The notes: generated by a model from the letters alone, not told the origin. Shown: positions 51,660 through 61,272, numbered from the stretch's first letter. The stretch is 64,000 bases of DNA from Arthrobacter sp. NtRootA1 (GCF_019976975.1 NZ_AP024630.1:620001-684000); one strand, 5' to 3'. Program-made: numbers and translations.

Positions 51660-52988
51660 TTACTGGGCCGCGGCCATCTGGTTATTGGCGTCCTTGAGGG
51701 CCGCCCGGATGTCGTCTTCGGAAACAGTTCCCGTTGCCGCTTTGGCAAAGAGGTTCTTGATTGCCGTGCCGGTGAGGGTCTCCATCTGACCCTCCTTGGC
51801 GATCAGCGGCATGGGCAGGGAGTGGTTGGACAGGGCGTCATTCTTGGCCTTGACCTCTTCGGTCTGGAAGGCGGCATCGCTCGACGCCGCGGTGACTACC
51901 GGCAGGGAGGAATAGGCCTTGTTGAGGGCAATCTGCTCTTCGTCGCTGGTCAGGAACCCGGCCAGCTTGATGGCATTTGCCTTGTTGTCGCTGTTCTTGA
52001 AGACGCTGAGGTTGATACCGGCCACGTGGCTCTGGGTGCCGCGGTCACCGGTAGCTCCGGCGGTCATCATGGGGATCGGGGCTACACCCCAGTCCTTGAA
52101 GTCGCGAGCAGCGAAGTTCTTCAGCGGGCTCTGGTCAAACATCATGGCGGCCTTGCCGTTGATGAGGTTGTCCACCTTCTGGCTGCCTTGGCTCAGTTCA
52201 GCGTCCGACGGCGACATCACCTTGTCCGTGGCCATCAGGTCCACGAACTGCTTGACGCCCTCTACCTGCGGATCGCTGTCGAACGTGGGCTTTCCGTCAC
52301 CGTCGAACAAGGTGCCGCCGTTCTGCAGGCCACGAACGAACGCTTGGTGCGAGTTGGCGGAAACGGATGCACCGGCTGCGGTGAAGCCCCACTGATCGGG
52401 CTTGCCGTCTCCGTTGGTGTCCTTGGTGAGCTTCTTGGCATCGGCCACAAACTCGTCCCAAGTTGTGGGGGCCTTCTCGATGCCGGCTTCCTTGAACAGC
52501 TTGGTGTTGTAATACATGTTGTAGGCCAGGCCGTAGAGCGGCACAGACGTGGGGGTCTTGCCCTCTGCGCCACCGGTGGACCAGCTGGTCTTCAGGAAGC
52601 GGTCCTTGCCACCAACGGCCTCCAGCAGTTCACCTTCCACGGGCTCGAAAGCGCCCGTCTCCTGAAGGGTCACGGCCCACGTGTTGCCGATGTTGAGGAC
52701 GTCCGGGCCGTCGCCACTGGTAACTGCGGTAAGAATGCGGTTGTAGAGGTCAGTCCAGCTGATGACTTCCAGCTGTACCTTTACTCCGGTTTTTTCCGTA
52801 AAACGATCCAGCGTGGGCTTCAGCTTGGCTGCAGTGTCGTCCAGGCTGTTGCCTTGGTCCGATGCCCAGTAGGTGATGGTGTCGCTGCTTGCTTGTGGGC
52901 TGCTACCGCCGCCACCGCAGGCGCTGAGACCCAGTGCCAAGGCTGCTGTCGCGGCAACTGCCGATAGGACTTTCATGGGATTCTTCAT
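51660..52988 (-). CDS. Carbohydrate ABC importer, solute-binding lipoprotein
   Basis: A 442-aa family 1 binding protein. The signal peptide ends in lipobox LSAC followed by a Gly/Ser linker. The mature part shows ITYWASDQGNSLDDTAAKLK, a calcium-binding-like DTNGDGKPDQWGF and KAAMMFDQSPLKNFA. GGAG lies 5 bases before the ATG. It is the first transporter gene and sits downstream of an isomerase-oxidoreductase pair, so it likely delivers the cluster's glycoside substrate. Confidence 0.94.
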   Translation of the reverse strand: MKNPMKVLSAVAATAALALGLSACGGGGSSPQASSDTITYWASDQGNSLDDTAAKLKPTLDRFTEKTGVKVQLEVISWTDLYNRILTAVTSGDGPDVLNIGNTWAVTLQETGAFEPVEGELLEAVGGKDRFLKTSWSTGGAEGKTPTSVPLYGLAYNMYYNTKLFKEAGIEKAPTTWDEFVADAKKLTKDTNGDGKPDQWGFTAAGASVSANSHQAFVRGLQNGGTLFDGDGKPTFDSDPQVEGVKQFVDLMATDKVMSPSDAELSQGSQKVDNLINGKAAMMFDQSPLKNFAARDFKDWGVAPIPMMTAGATGDRGTQSHVAGINLSVFKNSDNKANAIKLAGFLTSDEEQIALNKAYSSLPVVTAASSDAAFQTEEVKAKNDALSNHSLPMPLIAKEGQMETLTGTAIKNLFAKAATGTVSEDDIRAALKDANNQMAAAQ

Positions 52989-53030
52989 GATGCTCCGGTT
53001 TTCTCGTCGTCGAGCTGGTGCTGGCTGAAA

Positions 53031-54188
53031 CTAGGCTGAAAGCGTTGCTGCTGTGGGATCCCAATCCTCGGGCAGCGCAGGGACCTGTGTTGCAGAACTT
53101 TCCACATCCACAAAGGCCCGGTTGTCGATTGATTCTGCGATGGAGGCCATGGTGTCCAGGATGTGGAACGCAAGTTCACCCTGGGCACGGTGTGGCCGGC
53201 CCTCACGGATGGCGCGGGCCATTTCGAGGACACCGGCTCCACGGCTGGCAGTTGAGCCAACTGAAGGGACGGTTGTCCAGTCGTCGGAACCGAGCGCACA
53301 AATCCTGATGTCGCCGTCGAAGTTGTTCGGGTCCGGCAAAGCGATGGTGGCTTCGGAACCGGTGATCTCCACAAACCCTGCGCGTTTGAGCGGGGAATCG
53401 AAGCTGAAGATGCTCTGCGCAGATTCACCGTTCTCGAACTCGAGGATGGAGCTGACGTGAGTAGGGACTGTGACCTCGAACGTCTCGCCGGCCTTGGGGC
53501 CCGAGCCGATCACACGTGCCTCCCGGGACTTGGAACCGAAAGCGCCTACCTTGCGGATGCTGCCAAAGGTCTGAACGAGCGTTGTCAGGTAGTAGGGGCC
53601 GATGTCGAACAGAGGACCGGCGCCGTCCTGGAACAGGAATGCGGGGTTCGGGTGCCAGGATTCAGGACCCGGGGACTGCATCAGGGTCAGTGCCGTCAGC
53701 GGAGTGCCGATGTCGCCGCGTTCGATCATGCGGCGGGCAGTTTGGAGGCCGGCGCCGAGGAACGTGTCCGGAGCACAACCCAACCTGACGCCGGCGGCGT
53801 CGGCTGCCTTTAGCAAGCCAAGGCCACTTTCACGGTCCAGCGAGAATGGCTTTTCGCTCCACACGTGCTTGCCGGCGTTGACAGCCTGTGTAGCGACTTC
53901 CACGTGGGCAGCGGGGATGGTCAGGTTGATGACAATCTCCACCTCCGGGTGGCCGAGGACAGCATCAATGCCACCGTGCACGGGGATGCCGTACTCGTTG
54001 GCGCGGGTGGCTGCGGCCTCTTCGAACAAGTCACCGATCGCCACAACGCGAACATCGGGGAAGCTTGTGAGGTTGTCCAGATACTGCTTGCTGATGACAC
54101 CTGCGCCGATGATGCCTACGCCTACGGGGCCTGAACCCACCGGGCCTGACGTCAGGGAACCAAAGGCCATTCCTGCTGCGTTACTCAT
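53031..54188 (-). CDS. Gfo/Idh/MocA-family oxidoreductase (copy 1)
   Basis: A 385-aa dehydrogenase with Rossmann motif GIIGAGVISKQYLDNL, catalytic lysine in SEKPFSLDRESGLGLLKAAD and the substrate-domain block PNPAFLFQDGAGPLFDIGPY. It is highly similar to copy 2 at 47781-48902. Its N-terminus has about 15 extra residues (Gly/Ser-rich). It overlaps the upstream TIM-barrel gene by ATGA and precedes the binding-protein gene by 42 bases. Confidence 0.92.
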   Translation of the reverse strand: MSNAAGMAFGSLTSGPVGSGPVGVGIIGAGVISKQYLDNLTSFPDVRVVAIGDLFEEAAATRANEYGIPVHGGIDAVLGHPEVEIVINLTIPAAHVEVATQAVNAGKHVWSEKPFSLDRESGLGLLKAADAAGVRLGCAPDTFLGAGLQTARRMIERGDIGTPLTALTLMQSPGPESWHPNPAFLFQDGAGPLFDIGPYYLTTLVQTFGSIRKVGAFGSKSREARVIGSGPKAGETFEVTVPTHVSSILEFENGESAQSIFSFDSPLKRAGFVEITGSEATIALPDPNNFDGDIRICALGSDDWTTVPSVGSTASRGAGVLEMARAIREGRPHRAQGELAFHILDTMASIAESIDNRAFVDVESSATQVPALPEDWDPTAATLSA

Positions 54189-54925
54189 GCGGACACCTTC
54201 CCGGCGCTGAGGTAGTTGTAGCTGTCTTCCACGGCGTCAAACATGTCGCCCTGGAAGTCGTCCAGTTCCACCACCGCTGCCTCAAGGGAGCCGGCGGCGC
54301 CCAACACGTCCCAAATAGGCATCTGGCCGGCACCAACGGCGAGCTGGCTCGACGGGTCCGAGGTCACGGGACCGTCCTTGATGTGAATGAACTTGACGCG
54401 GTCACCAAGGCGGGCCAAGAGCTCGGCAGGGTTCTGGCCACCTACTGCTACCCAATACGTGTCCAATTCCAGGACGACCTCGGGGTTGAGGTGGTCGGCC
54501 AGATGTTCGATTGCCGTTTTGCCGTCAATGACGGATTCAACTTCCCACCAGTGGTTGTGATAACCGACGCGGACACCGTATTCGGCTCCCTTGGCGGCGG
54601 CCGCATTGAGCTGTTCCGCGGTTGCTTTGATGTCTTCGATGGTGTTCCAGCGCTCGATCGGGACATGCGGGTCAATGACAGTACCGATGCCCAGCTGCTG
54701 CGCAGCGGTAAAGATTGCGTCCTGGTCATCGCTGAGCAAGGGAGCGTGGCCGGACGGGGCGGTGAGGTTGTTCTCCGTCAATGCCCGCTTGAGTTCGTCG
54801 GCCTTGGCAACGAAACGGTATGGCTCAACCATGGTGAATCCGATGTCGGCCAAGCGCTGGATGGTTCCCGCCAGATCCTCTTCAAGGGCCTTTCGGACCG
54901 TGTAGAGCTGGATCGAATATGACAC
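54185..54925 (-). CDS. Xylose isomerase-like TIM-barrel protein (copy 1)
   Basis: A 246-aa TIM barrel that opens the eleven-gene operon. It has MSYSIQLYTVRKALEEDLAG, RVGYHNHWWEVES, VVLELDTYWVAVGGQNPAEL and KFIHIKDGPVTS. The GTG start has GGAGAG about 7 bases upstream. It is paralogous to copy 2 but lacks its C-terminal Ala/Glu-rich tail. The promoter should lie in the 182 bases to the divergent ROK gene. Confidence 0.92.
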   Translation of the reverse strand: MSYSIQLYTVRKALEEDLAGTIQRLADIGFTMVEPYRFVAKADELKRALTENNLTAPSGHAPLLSDDQDAIFTAAQQLGIGTVIDPHVPIERWNTIEDIKATAEQLNAAAAKGAEYGVRVGYHNHWWEVESVIDGKTAIEHLADHLNPEVVLELDTYWVAVGGQNPAELLARLGDRVKFIHIKDGPVTSDPSSQLAVGAGQMPIWDVLGAAGSLEAAVVELDDFQGDMFDAVEDSYNYLSAGKVSA

Positions 54926-55019
54926 TGTCTCTCCTCGTCGTTGTGGGTGGAGGCAAATTGATGCCGTTGATTTCCGGCATCCAAGGGGGTGATGTGCTGC
55001 TCCTCACAACCTAGGGGGA

Positions 55020-55061
55020 CTTTTGTCGAGCGTCAAGCAAAAGTTGAAATATTGCCGACAA
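55020..55061. promoter_or_regulatory. Inverted repeats in the ROK-isomerase intergenic region
   Basis: CTTTTG (55020-55025) pairs with CAAAAG (55038-55043), and TTGTCG (55023-55028) with CGACAA (55056-55061). They lie in the divergent promoter region and are candidate ROK-regulator sites. The arms are short, so confidence is low. Confidence 0.4.
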
Positions 55062-55107
55062 GCTTCTGCTGCATGACACGCATAAGCAATCGTGCTTCAC
55101 TAATTGC

Positions 55108-56328
55108 ATGACCTCAGCACCCGGACACCAAGGCGTAAAAGACGCCCCCGCGCAGGATGCCGGTAACCTTTCTCGTGCCGGGGACCTCTTCCAGCTCCTC
55201 CGGGACGGCCAAGCAAGGACCCGCGCTGAACTTGCCCTCACCACAGGACTCGCCCGCTCCACCGTCGCTTCCCGGATCGACGCCCTGATCGGATCCGGCC
55301 TCGTCGGGCCTGCCGGGGAGGCCACATCCAGTGGCGGCAGGCCGCCGTCGCGCTTTGCCTTCAACCCCGCCGCCCGCGTCGTCCTGGCGGTCGACGTCGG
55401 AGCCACCCACGTGATTGTCGCCGTCACCGACCTCGGTGGAAGCGTCCTCGCCGAACGCAGGCTGACGCAGGAAGTCGCCGAGGGCCCGGACATCGTGCTT
55501 GGCCAGGTCATCAAAGCCGGGCGCGAGCTGCTCAGCGAAGCCGGGCGCGAACCCGGCGACCTCGCGGGCATTGGCATCGGACTGCCCGGGCCCGTGGAAC
55601 ACGCCACCGGACGGCCGGTCAAGCCACCCATCATGCCGGGCTGGGACGGATTCGACGTCGTTCCTTATGTCCAGCGCTCGCTGCCCGTTCCAGTTCTGGT
55701 GGACAACGACGTCAACATCATGGCGCTTGGCGAACGCACCGCCTACTGGCCCGACCACGAGAATTTCCTGTTCATCAAGGTCGCTACTGGCATCGGCGCA
55801 GGCATCATCAGCAGCGGCCAACTGCAGCGCGGCGCCAACGGCACCGCCGGGGACCTCGGCCACGTGCGGGTACCCCGCGGCGACGACGTCCTCTGCCGTT
55901 GCGGCAACTACGGCTGCCTGGAAGCACTCGCCTCAGGTCCGGCCGTCGCCCGCCAACTCAAGGCGCAAGGTCTCGAAGCGGCCACGGGAGCTGATGTCCT
56001 CCGGCTGGTAGCCGAGGGAAATTTGCAGGCCATCCAGGCCCTCCGGCAGGCGGGACGGGACGTCGGCGATGTGCTGGCCACCGTGGTCAACCTGCTCAAT
56101 CCTTCCATGATCGTCATCGGCGGCAGCGTGGGAGAGGCTGGCGAACACCTGGTTGCCGGCATTCGCGAAGTTGTGTACCGGCGTTCGCTGCCGTTGGCCA
56201 CCACTCACTTGCGGATCGGTATTTCCATGGCCGGTGATCGCGCTGCAATCCTGGGCGCCAGCCAGATGGTGACGCAGTACGTTCTCTCACCGGCAGTGAT
56301 TGAAGCCACGCTCCAAGCAGCGGGATAG
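55108..56328 (+). CDS. ROK-family transcriptional regulator of the sugar cluster
   Basis: A 406-aa regulator. The N-terminal winged HTH (RAELALTTGLARSTVASRID) is followed by a ROK kinase-like domain with AVDVGATHVIVAVTD, IGIGLPGPVEH, the zinc motif CRCGNYGCLEA and GTAGDLGHVRV. It binds DNA and a sugar ligand. It is divergent from the eleven-gene operon, so it most likely represses it until the substrate or an intermediate appears. The ATG at 55108 lacks a convincing ribosome binding site, so a very short leader is possible. Confidence 0.92.
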   Translation: MTSAPGHQGVKDAPAQDAGNLSRAGDLFQLLRDGQARTRAELALTTGLARSTVASRIDALIGSGLVGPAGEATSSGGRPPSRFAFNPAARVVLAVDVGATHVIVAVTDLGGSVLAERRLTQEVAEGPDIVLGQVIKAGRELLSEAGREPGDLAGIGIGLPGPVEHATGRPVKPPIMPGWDGFDVVPYVQRSLPVPVLVDNDVNIMALGERTAYWPDHENFLFIKVATGIGAGIISSGQLQRGANGTAGDLGHVRVPRGDDVLCRCGNYGCLEALASGPAVARQLKAQGLEAATGADVLRLVAEGNLQAIQALRQAGRDVGDVLATVVNLLNPSMIVIGGSVGEAGEHLVAGIREVVYRRSLPLATTHLRIGISMAGDRAAILGASQMVTQYVLSPAVIEATLQAAG

Positions 56329-56413
56329 GCGCCGTTTGTGACCGGATGGCCGGTGGCGGCGTGATAGCAATGAAGGTGATGAAAACGTTTCCCGCCACCT
56401 TCCAGCGCAATCC

Positions 56414-57607
56414 ATGAGCCAGTTCCTCGCCAAAGTTCCCCGGGGATGGTTGATCCTCGCCTGCATCGGCCTGATCGCGCTCAACATGCGTGGGCCGTTC
56501 GTGGCAGTGGCCCCAGTGGTGGATTCGCTGCAGGCCGATCTCGGATTTTCGCCTGTTGAACTGGGTCTGCTGACTGGTATCCCCGTGCTCTGTTTTTCGC
56601 TCGCCTCGCCGTTGGCGTCCCTGGCCGGGCGGCGGCTCGGTGCCGAATTTGCCGTCATGCTCACGCTGCTCGGCGTACTGGCCGGCGTCGTGATCCGGTC
56701 CAGCGGCGGTGGCGTGCCGGTCCTGGTGGGGACAGTCATCATCGGTGTGGCTATTACGATCGGCAATATCGCCGTGCCACTCATCATCCGCAGGGACTTC
56801 GCTCCACGGCGTCAAGCTACGGCGATGGGCGTATATACGGCAGCCCTGAACATTGGCTCGTTCCTCACCTCTGTGGCTACTGCACCGCTCGCTGAACTGG
56901 TGGGCTGGCGGCTTTCCTTGGCGGCGAGTGCCCTTCTGGCGTTGGCAGCCATCTTGTTCTGGATACCGACTGTGGGATTCCGCCGCGCCTTGGTTCCCGC
57001 CGCAGTTCCTGCGCCCGACCGGTCCGCGTCCACTGCGGTTGTAGGAGTTGGCTGGTTAACGGCAGGCCTGACACTTGGCTTCGCCGGTCAAGCGTTCTCC
57101 TATTACGGGGTCACAGCGTGGCTGCCGAGCTTCCTGTCCGACGAACTCGGCATGGGCGCCGCCGAGGCCGGCGCAGGCTCCTCACTGTTCCAGATCTTCG
57201 CGATTGTGGGCGGGCTTGGTGTGCCGCTCCTGGCCCGCTTCGCCAGCACGACGACGGTGGCCGTCACCTTGAGTGCGCTATGGCTGACGGTTCCCGTGGG
57301 CTTGCTCCTGGCGCCTGATTTGTGGTGGATGTGGTCTTCCATGGGAGGCATTGCGCAGGGTGGCGGCATCACGGTGGTGTTCATTGCCATCATCAAGTTC
57401 GCCAGGGATCAAGCCTCGGCAGGGAAGATGTCCGCCGTCGTCCAAGGCGTGGGCTATCTGGTTGCAGCGCTGGCGCCAACCGTCATCGGCTACGTCCATG
57501 GCGTGTCCGAGGGCTGGACCGTGCCGCTGCTGGTGATCCTCGGTTCGGTGCTCGCGTTCTGTGTGTGCGTTACGTTGTCCGTGCGCTGGGTGGCCCGACA
57601 GGGGTAA
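56414..57607 (+). CDS. MFS transporter, CynX/NimT type
   Basis: A 397-aa transporter with 12 predicted spans. It begins with GWLILACIGLIALNMRGPFV and has SLAGRRLGAEFAVM and GFAGQAFSYYGVTAWLPSFL, matching the CynX/NimT (cyanate or nitroimidazole transport) group. Natural substrates of most members are unknown. It follows the ROK gene on the same strand by 85 bases, but its relation to the sugar cluster is unclear. Confidence 0.88.
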   Translation: MSQFLAKVPRGWLILACIGLIALNMRGPFVAVAPVVDSLQADLGFSPVELGLLTGIPVLCFSLASPLASLAGRRLGAEFAVMLTLLGVLAGVVIRSSGGGVPVLVGTVIIGVAITIGNIAVPLIIRRDFAPRRQATAMGVYTAALNIGSFLTSVATAPLAELVGWRLSLAASALLALAAILFWIPTVGFRRALVPAAVPAPDRSASTAVVGVGWLTAGLTLGFAGQAFSYYGVTAWLPSFLSDELGMGAAEAGAGSSLFQIFAIVGGLGVPLLARFASTTTVAVTLSALWLTVPVGLLLAPDLWWMWSSMGGIAQGGGITVVFIAIIKFARDQASAGKMSAVVQGVGYLVAALAPTVIGYVHGVSEGWTVPLLVILGSVLAFCVCVTLSVRWVARQG

Positions 57608-57751
57608 GTGAGCGCCGCCGTCGGGGTTGTCCTTCCCTACCCGATTCGGGGGTGCGCTGCGCATTAGACGGTAGGAAGCGTCTTGTGTGAAGCTGGCCAT
57701 CGAATCGGTGCGAGGCCGGTCGCATTCCGGGCCCGCGGTGGCATGGAGAAA

Positions 57752-57824
57752 CCCCGCTGCTGGGCTGCCTCCCCGACCATCGGGGTCACTTGTTGCGAAG
57801 AGTGCAGGCAGCCCAGCGTCGGGG
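57752..57824 (-). terminator. Terminator of malate synthase
   Basis: Arms 57752-57770 and 57806-57824 pair over 19 positions with two adjacent mismatches. On the minus strand the stem is followed by TTTC. It begins 26 bases after the aceB stop. The 35-base loop contains its own CCCCGA/TCGGGG stem. Confidence 0.72.
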
Positions 57825-57849
57825 CTTGGTTTGTCGCTGACCAGTTCAG

Positions 57850-59502
57850 CTAGGCGGCGACGAGTTCCTCCTCCGTGGCCTCTTCACGGGCCTCGGTGAG
57901 GAAACGGGCGTAGGCCGGGATTGTCAGGAAGGTGGGGAATTCCTCGGCCAAGGTGACTTCTTCGAAGATGGCGCGGGCGTCAGCGAAGCGGTCTCCGTCG
58001 AAGCGTTCCAGTCGGGCGTATTCCTCGTCCAGCATGTCCTGGACCCATTCACGGCTGATGATCTCGCCGTGATCGGTGATGGCGTGGGAGTGGATCCATT
58101 GCCAGAGCTGGGACCGGGAGATCTCGGCGGTTGCGGCGTCTTCCATGAGGTTGTGGATGGCGACGGCGCCGTTGCCGCGGAGCCAGGACTCGATGTAGCG
58201 GATGCCTACCTCGATGTTCAGGCGAACCCCGGCCTCGGTGATGGTGCCTTCGGTGCTGGCGATGTCGATCAGTGCGCGGTCATCCGGGGTGACGTCCTCG
58301 CGGCTGCGGTCCAGCTGGTTCGGCCTGTCGCCGAGCACGGAGTCGAACACTTCGCGGCAGACCGGTACGAGGTCCGGGTGGGCTACCCAGGAGCCGTCGA
58401 AGCCGTCGTTGGCTTCGCGGGTCTTATCGGCGCGGACCTTCTCGAACGAGGCGGTGTTGGCTGCTTCGTCCTTGCGGTTCGGGACAGCTGCGGCCATGCC
58501 ACCGATTGCCATGGCCCCGCGGCGGTGGCAGGCCCGGACGAGTTGTTCGGTGTAGGCCCGCATGAACGGCTGGGTCATGGTCACCTGGCCGCGGTCCGGG
58601 AGTACGAAGCGCGGTCCGCGGGTGCGGAAGTTCTTGATCAGGGAGAAGATGTAGTCCCACCGACCGGCGTTCAAACCGGAGGCGTGATCCCGGAGTTCGT
58701 ACAGGATCTCCTCCATCTCGAAGGCGGCGGTGATGGTTTCGATCAGCACGGTGGCGCGGATGGTGCCCTGCGGGATGCCGAGGAGGTCCTGGGCCAGGAC
58801 GAAGATGTCGTTCCACAGGCGTGCTTCGAGGTGGTTTTCGATCTTGGGCAGGTAGAAGTACGGGCCCTTGCCCTGGGCGAGCAGGCGGCGGGCGTTGTGG
58901 AAGAAGAACAGCCCGAAGTCCACGATGCCGCCGGCGATGGGCTTGCCGTCGATCAGCATGTGCTTCTCGGGCAGGTGCCAGCCGCGGGGACGGACCACGA
59001 TGGTGGGCAGGTCTCCGGCCGGCTTGAGCTTGTACTCCTTGCCTTCGGGGGAGGTGAAATCGATGCGGCGTTCCAGTGCGTCGGTCAGGTTCAGCTGGCC
59101 CTGGATGACGTTGCGCCACGTCGGGGTGGAGGAGTCTTCCATGTCGGCCAGCCAGACCTTGGCACCGGAGTTCAGGGCGTTGATGGTCATCTTCTTATCC
59201 ACCGGGCCCGTGATCTCTACGCGGCGGTCCTCCAGGCCCGGGGCCGGGGGAGCAACACGCCAGCTCGGGTCGTTGCGGATGGCCTCGGTCTCGGGGAGGA
59301 ACCGCGGATCCTGGCCACTGGAAATCTGATTGCGCCGTGCGTGCCGTGCCTGCATCAGCTCCTGACGACGATCAGCAGTAGCCCGGTGCAGTTGGCCGAT
59401 GAACTCCAAAGCATCCGGCGTGAGGACCTCGTTTTGCCGGCAAATAGGCTGCGCGGTCAAAGTAATGCCATTGATAGTGAAGTTGTCCGTGAAGCTGTTC
59501 AT
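57850..59502 (-). CDS. aceB: Malate synthase A
   Basis: A 550-aa glyoxylate-shunt enzyme condensing glyoxylate and acetyl-CoA to malate. Family features are [91 protein letters not shown] and [11 protein letters not shown]. The size is typical of isoform A. It is downstream of isocitrate lyase on the same strand after about 210 bases with a nested hairpin. A RamB-type gene is divergent from aceA, so control by carbon source is expected. Confidence 0.97.
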   Translation of the reverse strand: MNSFTDNFTINGITLTAQPICRQNEVLTPDALEFIGQLHRATADRRQELMQARHARRNQISSGQDPRFLPETEAIRNDPSWRVAPPAPGLEDRRVEITGPVDKKMTINALNSGAKVWLADMEDSSTPTWRNVIQGQLNLTDALERRIDFTSPEGKEYKLKPAGDLPTIVVRPRGWHLPEKHMLIDGKPIAGGIVDFGLFFFHNARRLLAQGKGPYFYLPKIENHLEARLWNDIFVLAQDLLGIPQGTIRATVLIETITAAFEMEEILYELRDHASGLNAGRWDYIFSLIKNFRTRGPRFVLPDRGQVTMTQPFMRAYTEQLVRACHRRGAMAIGGMAAAVPNRKDEAANTASFEKVRADKTREANDGFDGSWVAHPDLVPVCREVFDSVLGDRPNQLDRSREDVTPDDRALIDIASTEGTITEAGVRLNIEVGIRYIESWLRGNGAVAIHNLMEDAATAEISRSQLWQWIHSHAITDHGEIISREWVQDMLDEEYARLERFDGDRFADARAIFEEVTLAEEFPTFLTIPAYARFLTEAREEATEEELVAA

Positions 59503-59604
59503 TTCAAATCTCCTATGAAAATGTTCGACGGCGGCACTTGCGTGAGGTGGGCCAGAGAGACCGGAGGAACGGTGGTGCGGCAGCCTGCGTAAAAGGGGCC
59601 CTGC

Positions 59605-59644
59605 GTCCCGGTCCGTCCTCGCTCAGCGAGGTCGAAACCGGGAC
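59605..59644 (-). promoter_or_regulatory. Nested hairpin between aceA and aceB
   Basis: GTCCCGGT (59605-59612) pairs with ACCGGGAC (59637-59644), and inside CCTCGCT (59617-59623) pairs with AGCGAGG (59625-59631). No T-run follows on either strand. It could be a partial terminator or an mRNA stabilising end for aceA. Confidence 0.5.
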
Positions 59645-59709
59645 GTGGGGAATAGCAGGCAGAGCATTACCGGTCCGCAGGCCGGCGGAAGTCCCGCCGT
59701 CGGGTGTGG

Positions 59710-61032
59710 TTAGTGGAATTGGCCCTCTTCGGTCGATCCGACCAGAGCGAGGGTGGATGCGTTCGGGTTGAGCGCGGTGGCGATGTCGTCGAAGTAGCCG
59801 GTGCCGACTTCGCGCTGGTGCTTGGTGGCGGTGTAGCCGCGGGCTTCGGAGGCGAATTCCTTTTCCTGGAGCTCGACGTAGGCGCTCATGCCTTCGCGGG
59901 CGTAACCGTGGGCGAGGTCGAACATCGAGTAGTTCAGGGCGTGGAATCCGGCCAGGGTGATGAACTGGAACGTGAAGCCCATGGCGCCGAGCTCGCGCTG
60001 GAACTTGGCGATGGTGGTGTCGTCCAGGTGCTTGCGCCAGTTGAAGGACGGGGAGCAGTTGTAGGAAAGCATCTGGTCCGGGAATTCGGCCTTGACCGAT
60101 TCGGCGAACTTGCGGGCAAGCTCCAGGTCCGGGGTGCCGGTCTCCATCCAGATCAAGTCGGAGTACGGTGCGTAGGCCTTGGCGCGGGCGATGCAGGGTT
60201 CGATGCCGTTGCGGACCTTGTAGAAGCCCTCGGCTGTGCGTTCACCGGTGATGAATTCCTGGTCGCGCTCGTCAACATCGGAAGTGATCAGCGTTGCTGC
60301 TTCGGCGTCGGTGCGGGCGATGACGACGGTCGGGGTACCGGCGACGTCGGCTGCCAGGCGGGCTGCGTTGAGGGTCCGGATGTGCTGCTGGGTGGGGATC
60401 AGGACCTTGCCGCCGAGGTGTCCGCACTTCTTTTCTGAAGCGAGCTGGTCTTCCCAGTGAACACCCGAGGCACCTGCGGTGATCATGGACTTCATGAGTT
60501 CGTAGGCGTTCAGCGGGCCACCGAAGCCGGCTTCGGCGTCGGCGACGATCGGAACCAGCCAGTCCTCAACGGTCTTGACGCCCTCGGCGTATTCGATCTG
60601 GTCAGCCCGGAGCAGCGCGTTGTTGATGCGGCGGACAACCTGAGGGACCGAGTTGGCCGGGTACAGGGACTGGTCCGGGTAGGTGTGGCCGGAGAGGTTC
60701 GCGTCAGCGGCAACCTGCCACCCGGAAAGGTAGATGGCGCGGAGTCCGGCCTTGACCTGCTGCACGGCCTGGTTGCCGGTCAGTGCGCCGAGAGCGTTGG
60801 TGTACCCGCCGGTGGGTGCTTCCTCGGTGAGCTGCTTCCAGAGCTTCTCCGAACCGCGGCGGGCCAGTGTGTGCTCTTCAGAGACGCGACCGCGGAGGCG
60901 GACGACGTCGGTGGCCGAGTAATCACGGGTGACGCCTTCCCAACGCGGGTTGGCGGACCATTCAAGTTCCAGCGCTGCTGCCTGCTGCTCTGCAGTCTGT
61001 GCGGATTCTGCTGGTTCAAATGATGCGGTCAT
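59710..61032 (-). CDS. aceA: Isocitrate lyase
   Basis: A 440-aa glyoxylate-shunt enzyme splitting isocitrate into succinate and glyoxylate. The catalytic signature [14 protein letters not shown] is complete. Other blocks are [20 protein letters not shown] and [19 protein letters not shown], with EDQLASE. The start at 61032 follows AGGAGACATGCA. An in-frame extension to 61146 is rejected. It is divergent from the RamB-type regulator, the usual place for that regulator's control. Confidence 0.98.
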   Translation of the reverse strand: MTASFEPAESAQTAEQQAAALELEWSANPRWEGVTRDYSATDVVRLRGRVSEEHTLARRGSEKLWKQLTEEAPTGGYTNALGALTGNQAVQQVKAGLRAIYLSGWQVAADANLSGHTYPDQSLYPANSVPQVVRRINNALLRADQIEYAEGVKTVEDWLVPIVADAEAGFGGPLNAYELMKSMITAGASGVHWEDQLASEKKCGHLGGKVLIPTQQHIRTLNAARLAADVAGTPTVVIARTDAEAATLITSDVDERDQEFITGERTAEGFYKVRNGIEPCIARAKAYAPYSDLIWMETGTPDLELARKFAESVKAEFPDQMLSYNCSPSFNWRKHLDDTTIAKFQRELGAMGFTFQFITLAGFHALNYSMFDLAHGYAREGMSAYVELQEKEFASEARGYTATKHQREVGTGYFDDIATALNPNASTLALVGSTEEGQFH

Positions 61033-61141
61033 TGCATGTCTCCTAATATCCAAGGGCTCCCGGGCCGGCCTCCGCTGCGCCTTTGCTGCATCGGCCGGCT
61101 TACCCGGGGTCTGTATTTCTTTTTCGTAAGACCTACTTTTC

Positions 61142-61191
61142 TGCACTTACAACAGGCTTTCTAGAGGAAAACTATGGAAAGAAATGCACTT
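61142..61191. promoter_or_regulatory. Direct repeats between aceA and ramB
   Basis: TGCACTT occurs at 61142-61148 and 61185-61191, 43 bases apart, with AT-rich flanks (TTTC before the first, GAAA before the second). It resembles paired half-sites in the divergent promoter region and may bind the RamB-type regulator. This is inference from position. Confidence 0.35.
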
Positions 61192-61272
61192 CTTCGCGTA
61201 TTCTCAAGAAATGTCGCCTGTGAGCTGGAATCGCGAAGTCGCGCCGCCGTCGTCCTCCACAACGTCCCCTGA
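61174..61272 (+). CDS. Possible 32-aa leader ORF overlapping the ramB start
   Basis: ATG at 61174 with AGAGGAAA ending 3 bases upstream opens a 32-codon frame (MERNALLRVFSR...HNVP) ending at TGA 61270-61272. It overlaps ramB in another frame. Its ribosome binding site is better than those of the ramB start candidates. It might couple or throttle ramB translation, or may be chance. Confidence 0.3.
   Translation: MERNALLRVFSRNVACELESRSRAAVVLHNVP

Noticed and set aside
58069..59592. 507-aa plus-strand open frame over malate synthase
   Set aside because: Exact antisense of aceB, which has all expected motifs in the minus frame.
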